Below are positions 1 through 8,927 of a stretch of DNA of 64,000 nt, in pieces (position 1 is the first letter of the stretch; the number at the start of each line of letters is the position of its first letter). The translations under genes were made by a program, and so were the position numbers. The notes under the pieces were generated by a model that saw nothing but the letters and a program-made list of their open reading frames with translations, was not told the DNA's origin and searched no databases. Source of the DNA: Chitinimonas prasina (GTDB lineage: Bacteria > Pseudomonadota > Gammaproteobacteria > Burkholderiales > Chitinimonadaceae); contig NZ_BSOG01000005.1 of assembly GCF_030160395.1 (NCBI RefSeq), forward strand, positions 1 through 64,000, in the 5' to 3' direction.

Positions 1-160
1 AAAATTCCGCTACTTTCCGCACCAACACGCCTAAGTCGCTGATCTGTAATATCTCCGCAACACCCTCTTTTTATCGCTTCACAGCCAAAACCCGCGCCAA
101 CTCACACACAGCGGAACATCACGCCCTGCAAAAAAACCGAGAAAACCTCAAAAACCATGC

Positions 161-187
161 AAAACGCCCCGCAAGCGGGGCGTTCGG
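161..187 (-). terminator. Intrinsic terminator after the FFLEE-type gene
   Basis: An inverted repeat (AACGCCCC at 163-170 and GGGGCGTT at 177-184) is followed, on the minus strand, by TTTT. It sits about 110 nt beyond the stop of the minus-strand gene at 297-953. The 296 bases before that gene hold no convincing coding region. Confidence 0.7.
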
Positions 188-296
188 GGGTGTGGTGATC
201 GAAATTTGCTATATAAGTTTAGTGAACGCGCGAATAGCATGGGCAAAGCGTAAATGGCAAATCTCAAGTCCTGCAATCATTCGCAACAGTACGCGT

Positions 297-953
297 TCAA
301 CGGAATGGATCCTGCTCGCGCGCGGCAATCCGCTCCAGTATTCGAGTTTCGCGCTCACGGATGGTCGCCAGGAACTCATCTGCACCCTTCATATGCAGGA
401 ATGCCGCCACGCCACGCTCCAGGAAATCCTGCAGCTCACCCAAACCGGCCATATGCGCCGGCCCATGCGCCAACTTCAGCGCCAGTTGTACCAATGGCTT
501 CTGCACCACCGCATCCAGCTCATGCCCCAGGTTGTCCACCAGGTCGATCTGCTCGCGCCTGGCCTCCAGTCCGCAGCGACGGTACGCCTCGGCATAGCTG
601 GCGGCATCAATGGCCTGCAAGCCCATTTCGTCGAACAGCTGCACTGCCATCGCCGCATCCAACTCATGGCTCAGTCGATTGAGGTGTAGCGCACTCTGAA
701 TCGCCGCCATCGCCCGGGCTGGCAGCAAGGCCCGCATCTTGCCAACGATGCGCTCGCCATCCTGGTCGCGCTTGGAGAAATCCTTGGGGCCGTAGAGGTC
801 GCTCAGAAAAAAAGCCGTCGCCTGGGCATAGCGCTCGCTTTCCCTTAGGTCTGCATAGGTCACCGCCAACCTATCGGCCTGCCAGCGTGCCAGCAGGTAA
901 CGGGGACGGCTCAGGCCGCTTTGGACTATCTCTTCATCAGGTGTGGCGAGCAT
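297..953 (-). CDS. FFLEE-motif conserved hypothetical protein
   Basis: Soluble protein of 218 residues, no signal peptide or membrane segment, almost entirely helical by composition. The segment FFLSDLYGPKDF near residues 48-59 matches the signature of a proteobacterial family of unknown function named for its FFLEE motif; here the two glutamates read S-D. The next residues (SKRDQD) are also typical of the family. The length fits. It is monocistronic, with its own terminator downstream. No function can be assigned; the family call rests on the motif only. Confidence 0.72.
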   Translation of the reverse strand: MLATPDEEIVQSGLSRPRYLLARWQADRLAVTYADLRESERYAQATAFFLSDLYGPKDFSKRDQDGERIVGKMRALLPARAMAAIQSALHLNRLSHELDAAMAVQLFDEMGLQAIDAASYAEAYRRCGLEARREQIDLVDNLGHELDAVVQKPLVQLALKLAHGPAHMAGLGELQDFLERGVAAFLHMKGADEFLATIRERETRILERIAAREQDPFR

Positions 954-1304
954 GCTGTGGCAAAAAAGTGATTGGCAAAAATCCTACAGCGTGGTGCAAA
1001 CGCATCTGCAGAAAGCCCGTTGCAGCAAGCGATTGCACCCAAAAGGGGCGGAACTACGACGTTGCGATGATACGACAGTGTGGTTTCGACACCAGACAGC
1101 AAAAGAAAAAACCGATAAAAAACTGGAACTTAGCGCAACTACCTCGCGATAATTCATTCCAACACAGGTCGCCAAGCAAGCATTCTGGTGGTCGATTATA
1201 AGAGCCGCCAGCCAGAGCGGTGCTTGGGAGTAACGCAAGTTCGGCGTAACGCGCCCACCATTTCAAAGTTTTTTGTTTTCCACTTTTAGAACTAGGAGTC
1301 CATC
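954..1304 (+). other. Gene-less leader of the phasin gene
   Basis: These 351 bases separate the divergent FFLEE-type and phasin genes and must contain both promoters. The last 20 bases hold a strong Shine-Dalgarno (AGGAG at about 1292-1296) for the phasin. Reading frames crossing the interval have no plausible start signals and biased composition. I see no clear operator palindrome. Confidence 0.5.
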
Positions 1305-1745
1305 ATGGCAAAGTCGCTGAAGAAAGCTACCGAAGAGAAACAATACGCCCACGTCATCCTTGAATCCGCCAACCAGATTTGGCTGGCCGGCCTGGGCGCT
1401 TTCGCCAAGGCCCAAGGTGAAGGCGTCAAGGCATTCGACGGCCTGGTTGAAGCCGGCAAGCAAGTTGAAGAAAAGAGCCGTAAGTCGGCTGAGGAGAAAG
1501 TTGTGGCCGTAACCAGCAAAGCTACCGAAACCTGGGACAAGCTGGAACAAGTGTTCCAAGACCGCGTTGCCCGCGCCCTGAACGCACTGGGCGTGCCCAG
1601 CAACAAGGATCTGGCCGACCTGAACAAGCGCATCGACGAGCTGAACAAGAGCGTCAATGAGCTGCTGAAGAAGCAAGCCGCCAAGCCCGCCGCCAAGGCT
1701 GAAGAAGCCAAGCCGGAAGCCAAGGCCGCCGCTGCCAAGGCCTGA
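1305..1745 (+). CDS. Phasin (PhaI/PhaF-type polyhydroxyalkanoate granule protein)
   Basis: A 146-residue granule-coating protein that would bind the surface of intracellular polyhydroxyalkanoate inclusions. The N-terminal half (residues about 20-60: ESANQIWLAGLGAFAKAQ, then GVKAFDGLVEAG) is the amphipathic helix typical of the phasin family. Residues 70-115 form a heptad-like helix (LADLNKRIDELNKSVNELLKK), likely the oligomerising coiled coil. The C-terminus is an Ala/Lys/Pro tail like those of PhaF-type phasins, which can bind DNA. A strong AGGAG Shine-Dalgarno precedes the ATG and a strong terminator follows, as expected for an abundant protein. No PHA synthase gene lies in the window. Confidence 0.92.
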   Translation: MAKSLKKATEEKQYAHVILESANQIWLAGLGAFAKAQGEGVKAFDGLVEAGKQVEEKSRKSAEEKVVAVTSKATETWDKLEQVFQDRVARALNALGVPSNKDLADLNKRIDELNKSVNELLKKQAAKPAAKAEEAKPEAKAAAAKA

Positions 1746-1764
1746 TCAGCTCAATACAGCCTAG

Positions 1765-1798
1765 ACGGGGCGGTGCGTTAAACGCCCGCCCCGTTTTG
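1765..1798 (+). terminator. Terminator of the phasin gene
   Basis: Perfect 9-bp inverted repeat (ACGGGGCGG at 1765-1773, CCGCCCCGT at 1786-1794) followed by T residues, 20 nt after the phasin stop. Confidence 0.9.
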
Positions 1799-1943
1799 CT
1801 GGATTCTGCTGGAATGGATTTGTGCTCACCACAGAGGCATTCCACCAGAACCTGGCATAGCGCAATGGGCATTGGTATCTACCCATAGTGGTTAACCAAG
1901 CAATTGCTCTACAATCCACGCCCCGCCTCCCCGGAGTAGCACC

Positions 1944-3185
1944 ATGCCACGCGCCACGCGTAAACCCATCAAGCCGCAGATCGGCCTCAACCTGGCCGCA
2001 GGCGGCCCCTTAGGTGCCATTTACGAGGTAGGCGCCTTGTGCGCGCTGGATGAGGCCTTGGTAGGCATGGACTTCACCGACCTGGATGTCTATGTCGGCG
2101 TCAGCGCGGGGGGGTTTATCTCGGCAGCGCTGGCCAACGGCATCTCTCCAAGCGAGATGTACCGCATCTTCATCACCAATGACTCGCGTGATATTCCATT
2201 CGAGCCTGATCAGTTCCTGCGGCCCGCCTATCGCGAGTACTTCCGCCGGGCGATGGCCATACCCGAGCTGTTGCTGGATTCGTTCTGGGATTTCATCACC
2301 CATCCGCGAGAAGTTGGCCTGACCGGCGCATTCATGCAGCTGTCTCACGCCATACCTACCGGCCTGTTCGACAATAGCGAAATTGACCACTTCCTCAATC
2401 GCGTCTTTACCAGCGGTGGCCGCACCAACGATTTTCGCGCACTCAAGACCAAGCTTTATATCGTCGCCACCGACCTCGATACGGGCCGCTCGGTCAAATT
2501 CGGCGGGCGCGGTCACGATCACGTGCCCATCTCCAAGGCCGTACAAGCCTCAGCAGCCCTGCCAGGCCTGTTTCCGCCAGTAGAGATCGACGGCGATCAT
2601 TATGTGGATGGCGCCCTGAAGAAGACCCTGCACACCTCCATCAGTCTTGATGAAGCCGCCCAATTGGTTATCTGCATCAATCCCATCGTGCCGTTCGATG
2701 CCCGCCTGGCACCGCATGGCCACCCCAATACCCGTGATCGCCTGATGCGTGGCGGCTTACCCGTCGTGTTATCGCAAACCTTCCGCTCCATCATCCATTC
2801 GCGCATGCGCGTTGGCATGCAGCGTTACGCCAATACCTATGAAGGGGCGGACGTCGTACTGTTCGAGCCCAGCCACGGCGATGAAGAAATCTTCTTCTCC
2901 AACGTGTTCAGCTACTCCGATCGGGAGAATATGTGCGAACACGCCTACCAGCACACCCGCGAAGACCTGCGCCGCCGTGCCGACGAGCTGGAACCCATCC
3001 TGGCCCGCCATGGCGTCAGCTTGAACCGGGAGGCACTGGAGGAGGATCGCTGGCTATCGCGCAAGGCGCATGCTCGCTACTGGCGCAAGTTCGACGACAA
3101 GCCAGAACCCGACACCTCCATCGACAAGCTCTACTACACGCTGGATCAGCTTGATCACTGGCTCAATGCCGAGAACGAGCACTGA
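1944..3185 (+). CDS. Patatin-like phospholipase
   Basis: A 413-residue member of the patatin family of acyl hydrolases, which use a Ser-Asp dyad. The nucleophile elbow is GVSAG (Ser54), the oxyanion-hole segment is AAGGPLGAIYEVG (residues 18-30), and the dyad aspartate is in VDGALKK (Asp222). All catalytic motifs are intact. There is no signal peptide or transmembrane helix, so it should act in the cytoplasm or peripherally on membranes. A GGAG Shine-Dalgarno precedes the ATG. It follows the phasin gene on the same strand, but the strong terminator between them argues for separate transcription; a granule lipid or depolymerase-like role is only a guess. Confidence 0.9.
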   Translation: MPRATRKPIKPQIGLNLAAGGPLGAIYEVGALCALDEALVGMDFTDLDVYVGVSAGGFISAALANGISPSEMYRIFITNDSRDIPFEPDQFLRPAYREYFRRAMAIPELLLDSFWDFITHPREVGLTGAFMQLSHAIPTGLFDNSEIDHFLNRVFTSGGRTNDFRALKTKLYIVATDLDTGRSVKFGGRGHDHVPISKAVQASAALPGLFPPVEIDGDHYVDGALKKTLHTSISLDEAAQLVICINPIVPFDARLAPHGHPNTRDRLMRGGLPVVLSQTFRSIIHSRMRVGMQRYANTYEGADVVLFEPSHGDEEIFFSNVFSYSDRENMCEHAYQHTREDLRRRADELEPILARHGVSLNREALEEDRWLSRKAHARYWRKFDDKPEPDTSIDKLYYTLDQLDHWLNAENEH

Positions 3186-3203
3186 TCACCAGACCCACAA
3201 AAC

Positions 3204-3233
3204 AACAAAGCCGGCTATGCCGGCTTTGTTGTT
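3204..3233. terminator. Bidirectional terminator between patatin and GntR genes
   Basis: Near-perfect palindrome with a TAT loop (AACAAAGCCGGC and GCCGGCTTTGTT around 3216-3218), with T-rich 3' sides in both directions. It lies between two convergent genes. Confidence 0.88.
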
Positions 3234-3248
3234 ATATGCAGCAACCAT

Positions 3249-3884
3249 TCAGTCTTCGAAGTTCGCCTCGATAAAACTGACATATGCCGCATGCAGGCGC
3301 TGCATGTGCTGCTCCAGCAAGCCCACATCCCCAGCCCTCAGTGCAGCGATATAGGTATGGCGCGATGGTGCATCTGCCGGGCGTTGGCCGTCAGTAATGC
3401 GCACGACCTCCGCATAATAGCGGGTAGCGCGCTTCAGGTTGGTCTGTATCATGTCCAGTAGCAGCGGCCTGTTGGACTTGGACAGCAACACCGCATAGTA
3501 GTGATGCAGGCGCTCCATGAAGAAACTGGCATCCAGGCCGCGCGGCGATTCCAGTTCATTGGTAATCGCTTCCAGGCTGGAAATCAGCGCCTCGTCCATC
3601 GTCGGCATGGCAATCTGGAAAGCCAGCGCCTCCAGCGCGTTGCGGATGTCAGCAATGTCGGCAGCCTCGCCCTTGCGCATCCGCGCCACAATGGCACCAC
3701 GGTATGCGAAATACTCAACCAAGCCTTCCACCTGCAAGCGCTGTAAGGCCTCTCGCAAGGGAATGGGGCTGACACCATAGCGATTGGCCAGCTCCACCTG
3801 CTTCAAGGGTTCGCCCGGAGCCAGGCCACCCCGAAAAATATCATCGCGGATTTCCTGAACTATCTTGTCAACCAGTGTGCTCAT
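3249..3884 (-). CDS. GntR-family (FadR-like, FCD) transcriptional regulator
   Basis: A 211-residue DNA-binding regulator starting at MSTLVDK (ATG at 3884-3882). Residues 1-70 are the GntR winged helix (LKQVELANRYGVSPIPLREALQRLQVEGLVE); residues 85-205 form the all-helical FCD ligand-binding domain with the usual ADIRNALEALAFQIA opening. Such proteins sense small carboxylates or acyl-CoAs and repress catabolic genes, but the ligand cannot be read here. A longer reading frame to 3971 exists, but its extra 29 residues are not family-like. No obvious target gene is adjacent; it may act at a distance or on itself. Confidence 0.88.
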   Translation of the reverse strand: MSTLVDKIVQEIRDDIFRGGLAPGEPLKQVELANRYGVSPIPLREALQRLQVEGLVEYFAYRGAIVARMRKGEAADIADIRNALEALAFQIAMPTMDEALISSLEAITNELESPRGLDASFFMERLHHYYAVLLSKSNRPLLLDMIQTNLKRATRYYAEVVRITDGQRPADAPSRHTYIAALRAGDVGLLEQHMQRLHAAYVSFIEANFED

Positions 3885-4515
3885 ACCTTGTCGCTTCTGG
3901 CCCGGCAGGCCCGTTGCTGATCCATCAAAACCGTCGAGTCTAACAAACACGCCGGTAGTTGCACCCTGCAAAAACTAGGGGATAACCCTAACAAAGTCAG
4001 TCACTAAGAGAATATTAGATATATCATACCGTCGCGCAAAACTTTGACCGCGCGGACTCACTCCTGCAGGCCCAGCAGCAGCGGGAAAGCGTCATCATCG
4101 CCTCGCACAACTTGCCTAGACAGGCCGTGTGATTAGTAACAAAATCCCCGATGAGCAAGTTGCTACGTAAATTATGCGTTAAGGCTACCGTTCGAAAAAT
4201 TTATCGTCCAATACAAAATTAGCATGGGGCTGATAAATTTTACAAATGATGTTGTTTGTAAAGGACAAACAGGTGGTTTTGATGTCAGAATGGCTGGCAT
4301 AAGCAGCGCCGCATTGCAACATGCCTCGCGCATAGCGCAGAGTCGCAGTAAAATTGCATTGCGCTAGACTCAGGATGTATGCCGATTGCAGGGGGGCATG
4401 AACCAAGCAGCTAGTTTGGCGTCAGACTGGCATTTACAGCCAGCACCGGCATTCGACATATCGGCCAATGTGGCCGGCATGACAGACCGATATAACAGGA
4501 TTGCGGACGACCGCC
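3885..4515. other. AT-rich gene-less interval
   Basis: About 630 bases without a credible gene. Base composition falls sharply around 4130-4280, unlike the flanks. It holds the promoters of the GntR gene (minus) and of the HTH gene (plus). A 73-codon minus-strand frame at 4185-4406 has no ribosome-binding site and no recognisable family. I see no repeat, tRNA or terminator; an uncharacterised small RNA or regulatory tract is possible. Confidence 0.45.
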
Positions 4516-4824
4516 ATGAAATTATTCGACAAGATGTTCAACCCCCGCGATGTGCGTCGCAAATTGGGCCTGAACCAGCAAGAGTTCTGGACCAAGATCG
4601 GCGTGACACAAAGCGGTGGCTCCCGCTATGAGAGCGGCCGCAACATGCCCAAGCCCGTCAAGGAGCTGTTGCGTCTGGTACATGTGGAGCAAGTAGATTT
4701 GACCCGGGTACGCCGTGAGGACTTCGAAATTATCGAGTATCTCAAGGAGAACCACCCGGATCTGTACAAAAGCCTGCAAAAAGCCGTTAAAGCACGCCCA
4801 GAGGGTGAGCCCGAAGGCCAGTAA
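4516..4824 (+). CDS. Helix-turn-helix (XRE-like) DNA-binding protein
   Basis: A 102-residue protein beginning MKLFDKMF. Residues 8-55 contain an HTH with LGLNQQEFWTKIGVTQSGGS followed by RYESGRNMP, a form common among short betaproteobacterial regulators annotated as transcriptional regulators or helix-turn-helix proteins. The acidic segment after it (EDFEIIEYLKENHPDLYKSLQKA) is helical and may be a dimerisation tail. An in-frame ATG 15 nt upstream is possible, but I prefer 4516 from the family-like N-terminus. It is followed by its own terminator. Targets are unknown. Confidence 0.82.
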   Translation: MKLFDKMFNPRDVRRKLGLNQQEFWTKIGVTQSGGSRYESGRNMPKPVKELLRLVHVEQVDLTRVRREDFEIIEYLKENHPDLYKSLQKAVKARPEGEPEGQ

Positions 4825-4850
4825 GCCTGACCCTAGTATCCGAAAAGTAG

Positions 4851-4877
4851 AACGCGCACCCCCTGGTGCGCGTTTTA
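4851..4877 (+). terminator. Terminator after the HTH gene
   Basis: Perfect 10-bp stem AACGCGCACC / GGTGCGCGTT with a CCCT loop and a TTTT tail. It also faces the end of the convergent radical SAM gene. Confidence 0.88.
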
Positions 4878-4895
4878 CATTTTCAGCCACCCAAG

Positions 4896-5768
4896 CTAGA
4901 GGCTCAGCTTTACCGACAACCCCAAAGCCGCAATGCGGTCAGCGAAAGCCTGCATCCAGGCCTCTGGCAAGCGGCTCAAGCGAGGGGCTTCCGGCTGTGT
5001 AGAGGGTCTTGCCAGTCCATACAGCAGCACCCCCTCGAGATTCGCCCCTTCCGCACATGCTGACAGCACCAGGTCCAGCCAAGCCTGCTGCTCGTCCTCT
5101 GAAGGTGGCAACCCATCCGTGGCAAACATGCATGTCTGCAACCAGGTCGGGCAGTGCGCCGTGGCCGCCTTCATGTGACGCACGACCTGTGCCTCGCTCA
5201 AGGCAATCTGGTTGACCTCGCTATATCCATCCACCGGTGCGCGGTCGAACTTGAACCACACCTCCCCCCCCAATGCCGCCATACGGGCGAGTGCCGCTTG
5301 CACAGCAGGCTTGTACATCTGGCTACCATTGGTAATCAGTACCAGCTTGATCTGCCCCAGTAAACCAAAACGCAGCATGGCATCGCCGAGCAGATCCACC
5401 ACCTCACCGAACTGTTTGCTGGAGGTCGGCTCACCATTGCCGGAGAGGGCCAGGTCATTCAGCCTGCGCGCCTCTTCCGGCACGCTACGCTGCATGAAAT
5501 CGCCATGCACGATCTCTTCCAGCATCGCATCCAGCTCATCGGCTAGTTGCACCAGATCCAGCACCGGTGCATTGCCACGTACTAGCTCAGGTACCTGGCA
5601 ATATACGCAGCGCCAGTTACAGGCATTATTGGGATTCAGGTTGATACCCACCGAGACGCCACCCGCACGGCGGGAAACCACTGGGTAGATGTACTTGAAG
5701 CCCAGTATGTCACGACGATGATCAGTCACCGCCAAGGGCACGAGGGGTTTGAGGATAGATTCAGACAC
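4896..5768 (-). CDS. Radical SAM superfamily protein
   Basis: A 290-residue radical SAM enzyme. The 4Fe-4S/SAM motif is C50-x3-C54-x2-C57 (CNWRCVYC), preceded by GINLNPNNA, as in the COG0731 group related to wyosine-synthesis enzymes. The SAM-binding GNGEPT-type segment is LSGNGEPTSS (around 109-118). It lacks extra C-terminal cysteines for auxiliary clusters. The start is GTG, immediately after the TAA of the uspA-like gene (TAAGTG), so translation is probably coupled. The substrate of the bacterial members is not established to my knowledge. Confidence 0.85.
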   Translation of the reverse strand: MSESILKPLVPLAVTDHRRDILGFKYIYPVVSRRAGGVSVGINLNPNNACNWRCVYCQVPELVRGNAPVLDLVQLADELDAMLEEIVHGDFMQRSVPEEARRLNDLALSGNGEPTSSKQFGEVVDLLGDAMLRFGLLGQIKLVLITNGSQMYKPAVQAALARMAALGGEVWFKFDRAPVDGYSEVNQIALSEAQVVRHMKAATAHCPTWLQTCMFATDGLPPSEDEQQAWLDLVLSACAEGANLEGVLLYGLARPSTQPEAPRLSRLPEAWMQAFADRIAALGLSVKLSL

Positions 5769-6221
5769 TTATTTCTGGCGCTTGATGGGGAAAAGGAGAA
5801 CCGGCACGGGCGCATGCCTGATCACCCCTTCCGCTACACTGCCCATCAGCAGATGATCGAGGCCGGTCCAGCCATGCGAACCCATGATGATGATATCAGC
5901 CTGCCAGCTCCTCGCGTCGCCGATCAGGGCAGTAGCAATCGAACCACCCCAGATTTCTATCATCGCCGTCTCGGTTTCCACGCCATTTTCCTGCAGCAGG
6001 GCATGTGCGCTCTCCAGCACCTTACGGCCGTTCTCCCGCAGGTTGGTCTGCAATTCACCCACATCCACGAACTCAGCCCCTCCCCAGGTGAACTGCGCCA
6101 GATCGATCACATGCACCAAGCGGGTCTTGCCATGCTGCTCGCAGCAAAAGCGGGTGGTTTCCACCAAGGCCAGTCTTGATGTCTCGCTATCGTCCACCGG
6201 TACCAGTATGCGTTGATACAT
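5769..6221 (-). CDS. Universal stress protein UspA family
   Basis: A 150-residue single-domain Usp protein starting at MYQRILVPVDDSE; an in-frame start at 6266 would add 15 unfamily-like residues. The nucleotide-binding signature G-x2-G-x9-G-S is present (GSHGWTGLDHLLMGS), so this is an ATP-binding type. A GGAGGGG Shine-Dalgarno lies about 8 nt before the ATG. Usp proteins are small cytoplasmic proteins that accumulate in starvation, oxidative or respiratory stress. It heads a two-gene transcript with the radical SAM gene and is divergent from the thioesterase gene. Confidence 0.92.
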   Translation of the reverse strand: MYQRILVPVDDSETSRLALVETTRFCCEQHGKTRLVHVIDLAQFTWGGAEFVDVGELQTNLRENGRKVLESAHALLQENGVETETAMIEIWGGSIATALIGDARSWQADIIIMGSHGWTGLDHLLMGSVAEGVIRHAPVPVLLFPIKRQK

Positions 6222-6343
6222 GATGTCACCCCTCCCCTCAGATGCAGCGCAGATACATCCACTCACTCACTATAGCCCTGCGGTTGCCGATAGACCGCAG
6301 CGAGGCTTACACTCGGCACAAGAACTTAGCAGATGATTGATAG

Positions 6344-6784
6344 ATGGCCCGCGTAAAACTGGATCTGCCCGAGCATTTCCCCTACTCCACTCCGATCGAG
6401 ATAGGCATAGGCCACATCAACTACGGTGGTCATCTGGGCAACGATTCCGCGCTCACGTTAGCCCACGAGGCAAGGCTGCGGTTTCTGCGCTCGCTGGGCT
6501 TCAGTGAGTTGGACATCGCCGGCTACGGATTGATTCAAACCGATGCCGTACTGGTCTACAAGAACCAAGCGTTCTGGGGCGAAACCCTGGTCGCCGAAGT
6601 CACCGCCGACGAGTTCAGCAAGTATGGCTGTGACCTCTACTACCGCTTCCGCCAGCAATCCGATGGCCGTGAAGTACTCCATGCCAAGACAGGCGTGGTA
6701 TTTTTCGATTACCAGAACAAGAAGCTGGCCGCCGTACCGGCCGAATTCCTGAACGCCCTGGGGCATCCCGTCCCGGCTGTTTGA
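6344..6784 (+). CDS. Acyl-CoA thioesterase (hotdog fold, 4HBT type)
   Basis: A 146-residue hotdog protein. The pattern HINYGGHLGNDSALTLAHEARLRFL (28-52) is that of the YbgC/4HBT thioesterase family, with the helix-capping glycines and the Asp that activates water in the hotdog family. Such enzymes hydrolyse acyl-CoA thioesters in the cytoplasm; chain-length preference cannot be read. It is divergent from uspA and is followed 39 nt later by a TerB-like gene on the same strand. Confidence 0.85.
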   Translation: MARVKLDLPEHFPYSTPIEIGIGHINYGGHLGNDSALTLAHEARLRFLRSLGFSELDIAGYGLIQTDAVLVYKNQAFWGETLVAEVTADEFSKYGCDLYYRFRQQSDGREVLHAKTGVVFFDYQNKKLAAVPAEFLNALGHPVPAV

Positions 6785-6823
6785 TCGCTGTTACAAAACC
6801 GAGAACGAGCAGGAGCACATGCG

Positions 6824-7240
6824 ATGATGAAGAAATACCCCGCCAACAGCCCCGAATCCATGGCTCGCCTGCTGGTGATGCTGATGATGAGTGACGGCAA
6901 TCTCGACCCGCGCGAGATTGATAGCCTGGAAACCCTGCATATCTACGAAGCACTCGATATCAGCCGCACCCGCTTTATCGAAGTGCTGCATGCCTACTGC
7001 AACGACCTCAGCGATGAAGCTGACGACGAAGGCCGTATCCAGCTAGTCGACCGGCAACGGGTGGATGACCTGCTCGATACCGTGACCGAGCCCAAGAAGC
7101 AGCTACTGGTCGCCACCCTGGCACTGGATATGGCCAAGGCCGACCGCTCGATCTCCGAACCGGAACTGGCCATCTATGCCCATATGCTGGATCGCTGGCA
7201 CTTGTCGCTGGACGATATCGAAGCCGCTTACGCCAAGTAA
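6824..7240 (+). CDS. TerB-like / DjlA N-terminal-like helical protein
   Basis: A 138-residue all-helical protein with two copies of an acidic TerB-type motif: MMSDGNLDPREIDSLE (near residue 23) and MAKADRSISEPELAIY (near 103). The spacing of D-G/R-x-[LI]-x-x-x-E matches the metal-binding TerB / DjlA-N fold. It is cytoplasmic with no signal peptide. TerB proteins are associated with tellurite resistance and phage or envelope stress, but no other ter gene is here, so the role is open. A GGAG lies about 12 nt upstream of the ATG. Confidence 0.75.
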   Translation: MMKKYPANSPESMARLLVMLMMSDGNLDPREIDSLETLHIYEALDISRTRFIEVLHAYCNDLSDEADDEGRIQLVDRQRVDDLLDTVTEPKKQLLVATLALDMAKADRSISEPELAIYAHMLDRWHLSLDDIEAAYAK

Positions 7241-7357
7241 GCAGCGCTTTGTAAGCGCTCCATGCAGGCAGAGTTGGCAGCCAAGCCGGCTCTGCCCGTA
7301 AAATCGCGGCATCTTACAGAACCTGCCCCATGGCAGGTGCCAACACAGGATGCACGC

Positions 7358-8209
7358 ATGAGTTCCGCCCCACGCTTTACCGGTACCGACAGCTATATCG
7401 CCACGCCAGACCTGATGCTGGCCGTCAATGCCGCCATTACCCTGCAACGCCCCCTGTTGATCAAGGGAGAGCCGGGTACCGGCAAGACCCTGCTGGCCGA
7501 AGAAATCGCACGCAGCCTGAACGCCCCGCTGATCAGCTGGCATATCAAGTCCACCACCAAGGCACAGCAAGGCCTGTACGAATACGATGCGGTATCGCGC
7601 CTGCGCGACGGCCAACTGGGCGACCCACGGGTCAACGATATTGCCCACTACATCGTCCGCGGCAAACTGTGGGAAGCCTTCGAGAGCGGACAGCAGGCAG
7701 TGCTGCTGATAGACGAGATCGACAAAGCCGACATCGAATTCCCCAACGACCTGCTGCGCGAGCTGGATCGCATGGCCTTTGATGTCTATGAAACCCGCCA
7801 GACCATCACCGCCCGGCATCGCCCCATCATCATCATCACCAGCAACAATGAGAAGGAACTACCAGACGCCTTCCTGCGCCGCTGTTTCTTCCATTACATC
7901 CGCTTCCCCGACAAGGACACCATGCGGCAGATCGTGGATGTGCACTTCCCGCAGCTGCATCAGGAACTGCTGAGCGAAGCCATGGAACTGTTCTACGCCT
8001 TGCGCGACATGCCCGGCCTTAAGAAGAAGCCGTCGACCTCGGAATTGATAGACTGGCTCAAGTTGCTATTGGCAGATCAGGTGCCACCCACGGCACTCCG
8101 CGCAGGCAATGGGCTGCCACCACTCTCCGGAGCCTTGCTCAAGAACGAACAGGACATCGGCCTGTTCGAGCGCCTGGTCAAGATGGTCAAGGCGCGCACA
8201 CAGGCCTGA
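7358..8209 (+). CDS. MoxR-family AAA+ ATPase
   Basis: A 283-residue AAA+ ATPase of the MoxR group. Walker A is GEPGTGKT (37-44), Walker B is AVLLIDEID (114-122), sensor-1 is ITSNNEKELPDAF, and an arginine finger candidate follows (LRRCFF). The start ATG at 7358 has AGGA 7 nt upstream; a longer frame from 7262 is not family-like. MoxR ATPases normally work with a vWA protein as chaperones that insert cofactors or mature protein complexes. Here no vWA gene follows, unlike the second MoxR in the window at 36853-37956. Confidence 0.9.
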   Translation: MSSAPRFTGTDSYIATPDLMLAVNAAITLQRPLLIKGEPGTGKTLLAEEIARSLNAPLISWHIKSTTKAQQGLYEYDAVSRLRDGQLGDPRVNDIAHYIVRGKLWEAFESGQQAVLLIDEIDKADIEFPNDLLRELDRMAFDVYETRQTITARHRPIIIITSNNEKELPDAFLRRCFFHYIRFPDKDTMRQIVDVHFPQLHQELLSEAMELFYALRDMPGLKKKPSTSELIDWLKLLLADQVPPTALRAGNGLPPLSGALLKNEQDIGLFERLVKMVKARTQA

Positions 8210-8213
8210 TGCC

Positions 8214-8927
8214 ATGCGTGCCTGGATAGCTGGCGCTACCTACCTGATGGCCTGCCAGGCTAGCGCCGCCAGCTATACCATCGCCGTCGAGGATGTCGAC
8301 TACTTCCCCATCTACAGTACGGCAGACGGACAGTACCGTGGCTACGCCCGCGAGCTGCTGGACCTGTTTGCCCAGCACAGCGGCCACCAGTTCACTTACC
8401 TGCCCCTGCCGATCAAACGCATCACGCCCTACCATGTTCGTGATCGGGTCGATCTGGCGTATCCCGATCATCCGCGCTGGGGCAAGGCACAGAAGCAGGG
8501 CAAGCAGGTCCACTACTCAGTGCCCACCCTGACCTTTCAGGACGTGATCCTGGTCCAACCTGCCCGCCTGGGTCTACCCATGCGGACGTTGGGCATGGTG
8601 CGCGGCTTTACGCCGTGGAAGTACCTGGCCGAAGTCGAAGCCGGCCAGATCAAGGTGGAAGAAGCCCCAGGCCCGGCCAACCTGCTTCGCATGACCCTGC
8701 TGGGCCGCGTCGACGGCGCCAACATGGCCCTGCAGGTAGGGCGCTATCACCTGCAGCATATGGGCATCCAGCAGGCCCTGGTGCCCGATCCCAAGCTCAT
8801 GCCCATTCAGGACAGCCAATACTATCTCTCCAGCATCCGCCACCCTAAGCTGATTGCCGAGTTCGATCGTTTTATGAAGACCGAACACGCCACCATCAAG
8901 ACCCTGCAGCACAAGTACGGTTTTTGA
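8214..8927 (+). CDS. Periplasmic substrate-binding-like protein (SBP_bac_3 type)
   Basis: A 237-residue exported protein. Residues 1-19 form a signal peptide ending ASA, followed by YTIAVEDVDYFPIYS, the first strand of a type-II periplasmic binding fold of the family 3 kind; the remainder keeps the family length. No transporter permease or ATPase lies nearby, so it may be an orphan binding protein like those common in betaproteobacteria. It starts 4 nt after the MoxR stop, so co-translation is likely. The ligand is unknown. Confidence 0.78.
   Translation: MRAWIAGATYLMACQASAASYTIAVEDVDYFPIYSTADGQYRGYARELLDLFAQHSGHQFTYLPLPIKRITPYHVRDRVDLAYPDHPRWGKAQKQGKQVHYSVPTLTFQDVILVQPARLGLPMRTLGMVRGFTPWKYLAEVEAGQIKVEEAPGPANLLRMTLLGRVDGANMALQVGRYHLQHMGIQQALVPDPKLMPIQDSQYYLSSIRHPKLIAEFDRFMKTEHATIKTLQHKYGF

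Noticed and set aside
4185-4406. 73-codon minus-strand frame in the AT-rich interval
   Set aside because: No ribosome-binding site and no recognisable protein features.
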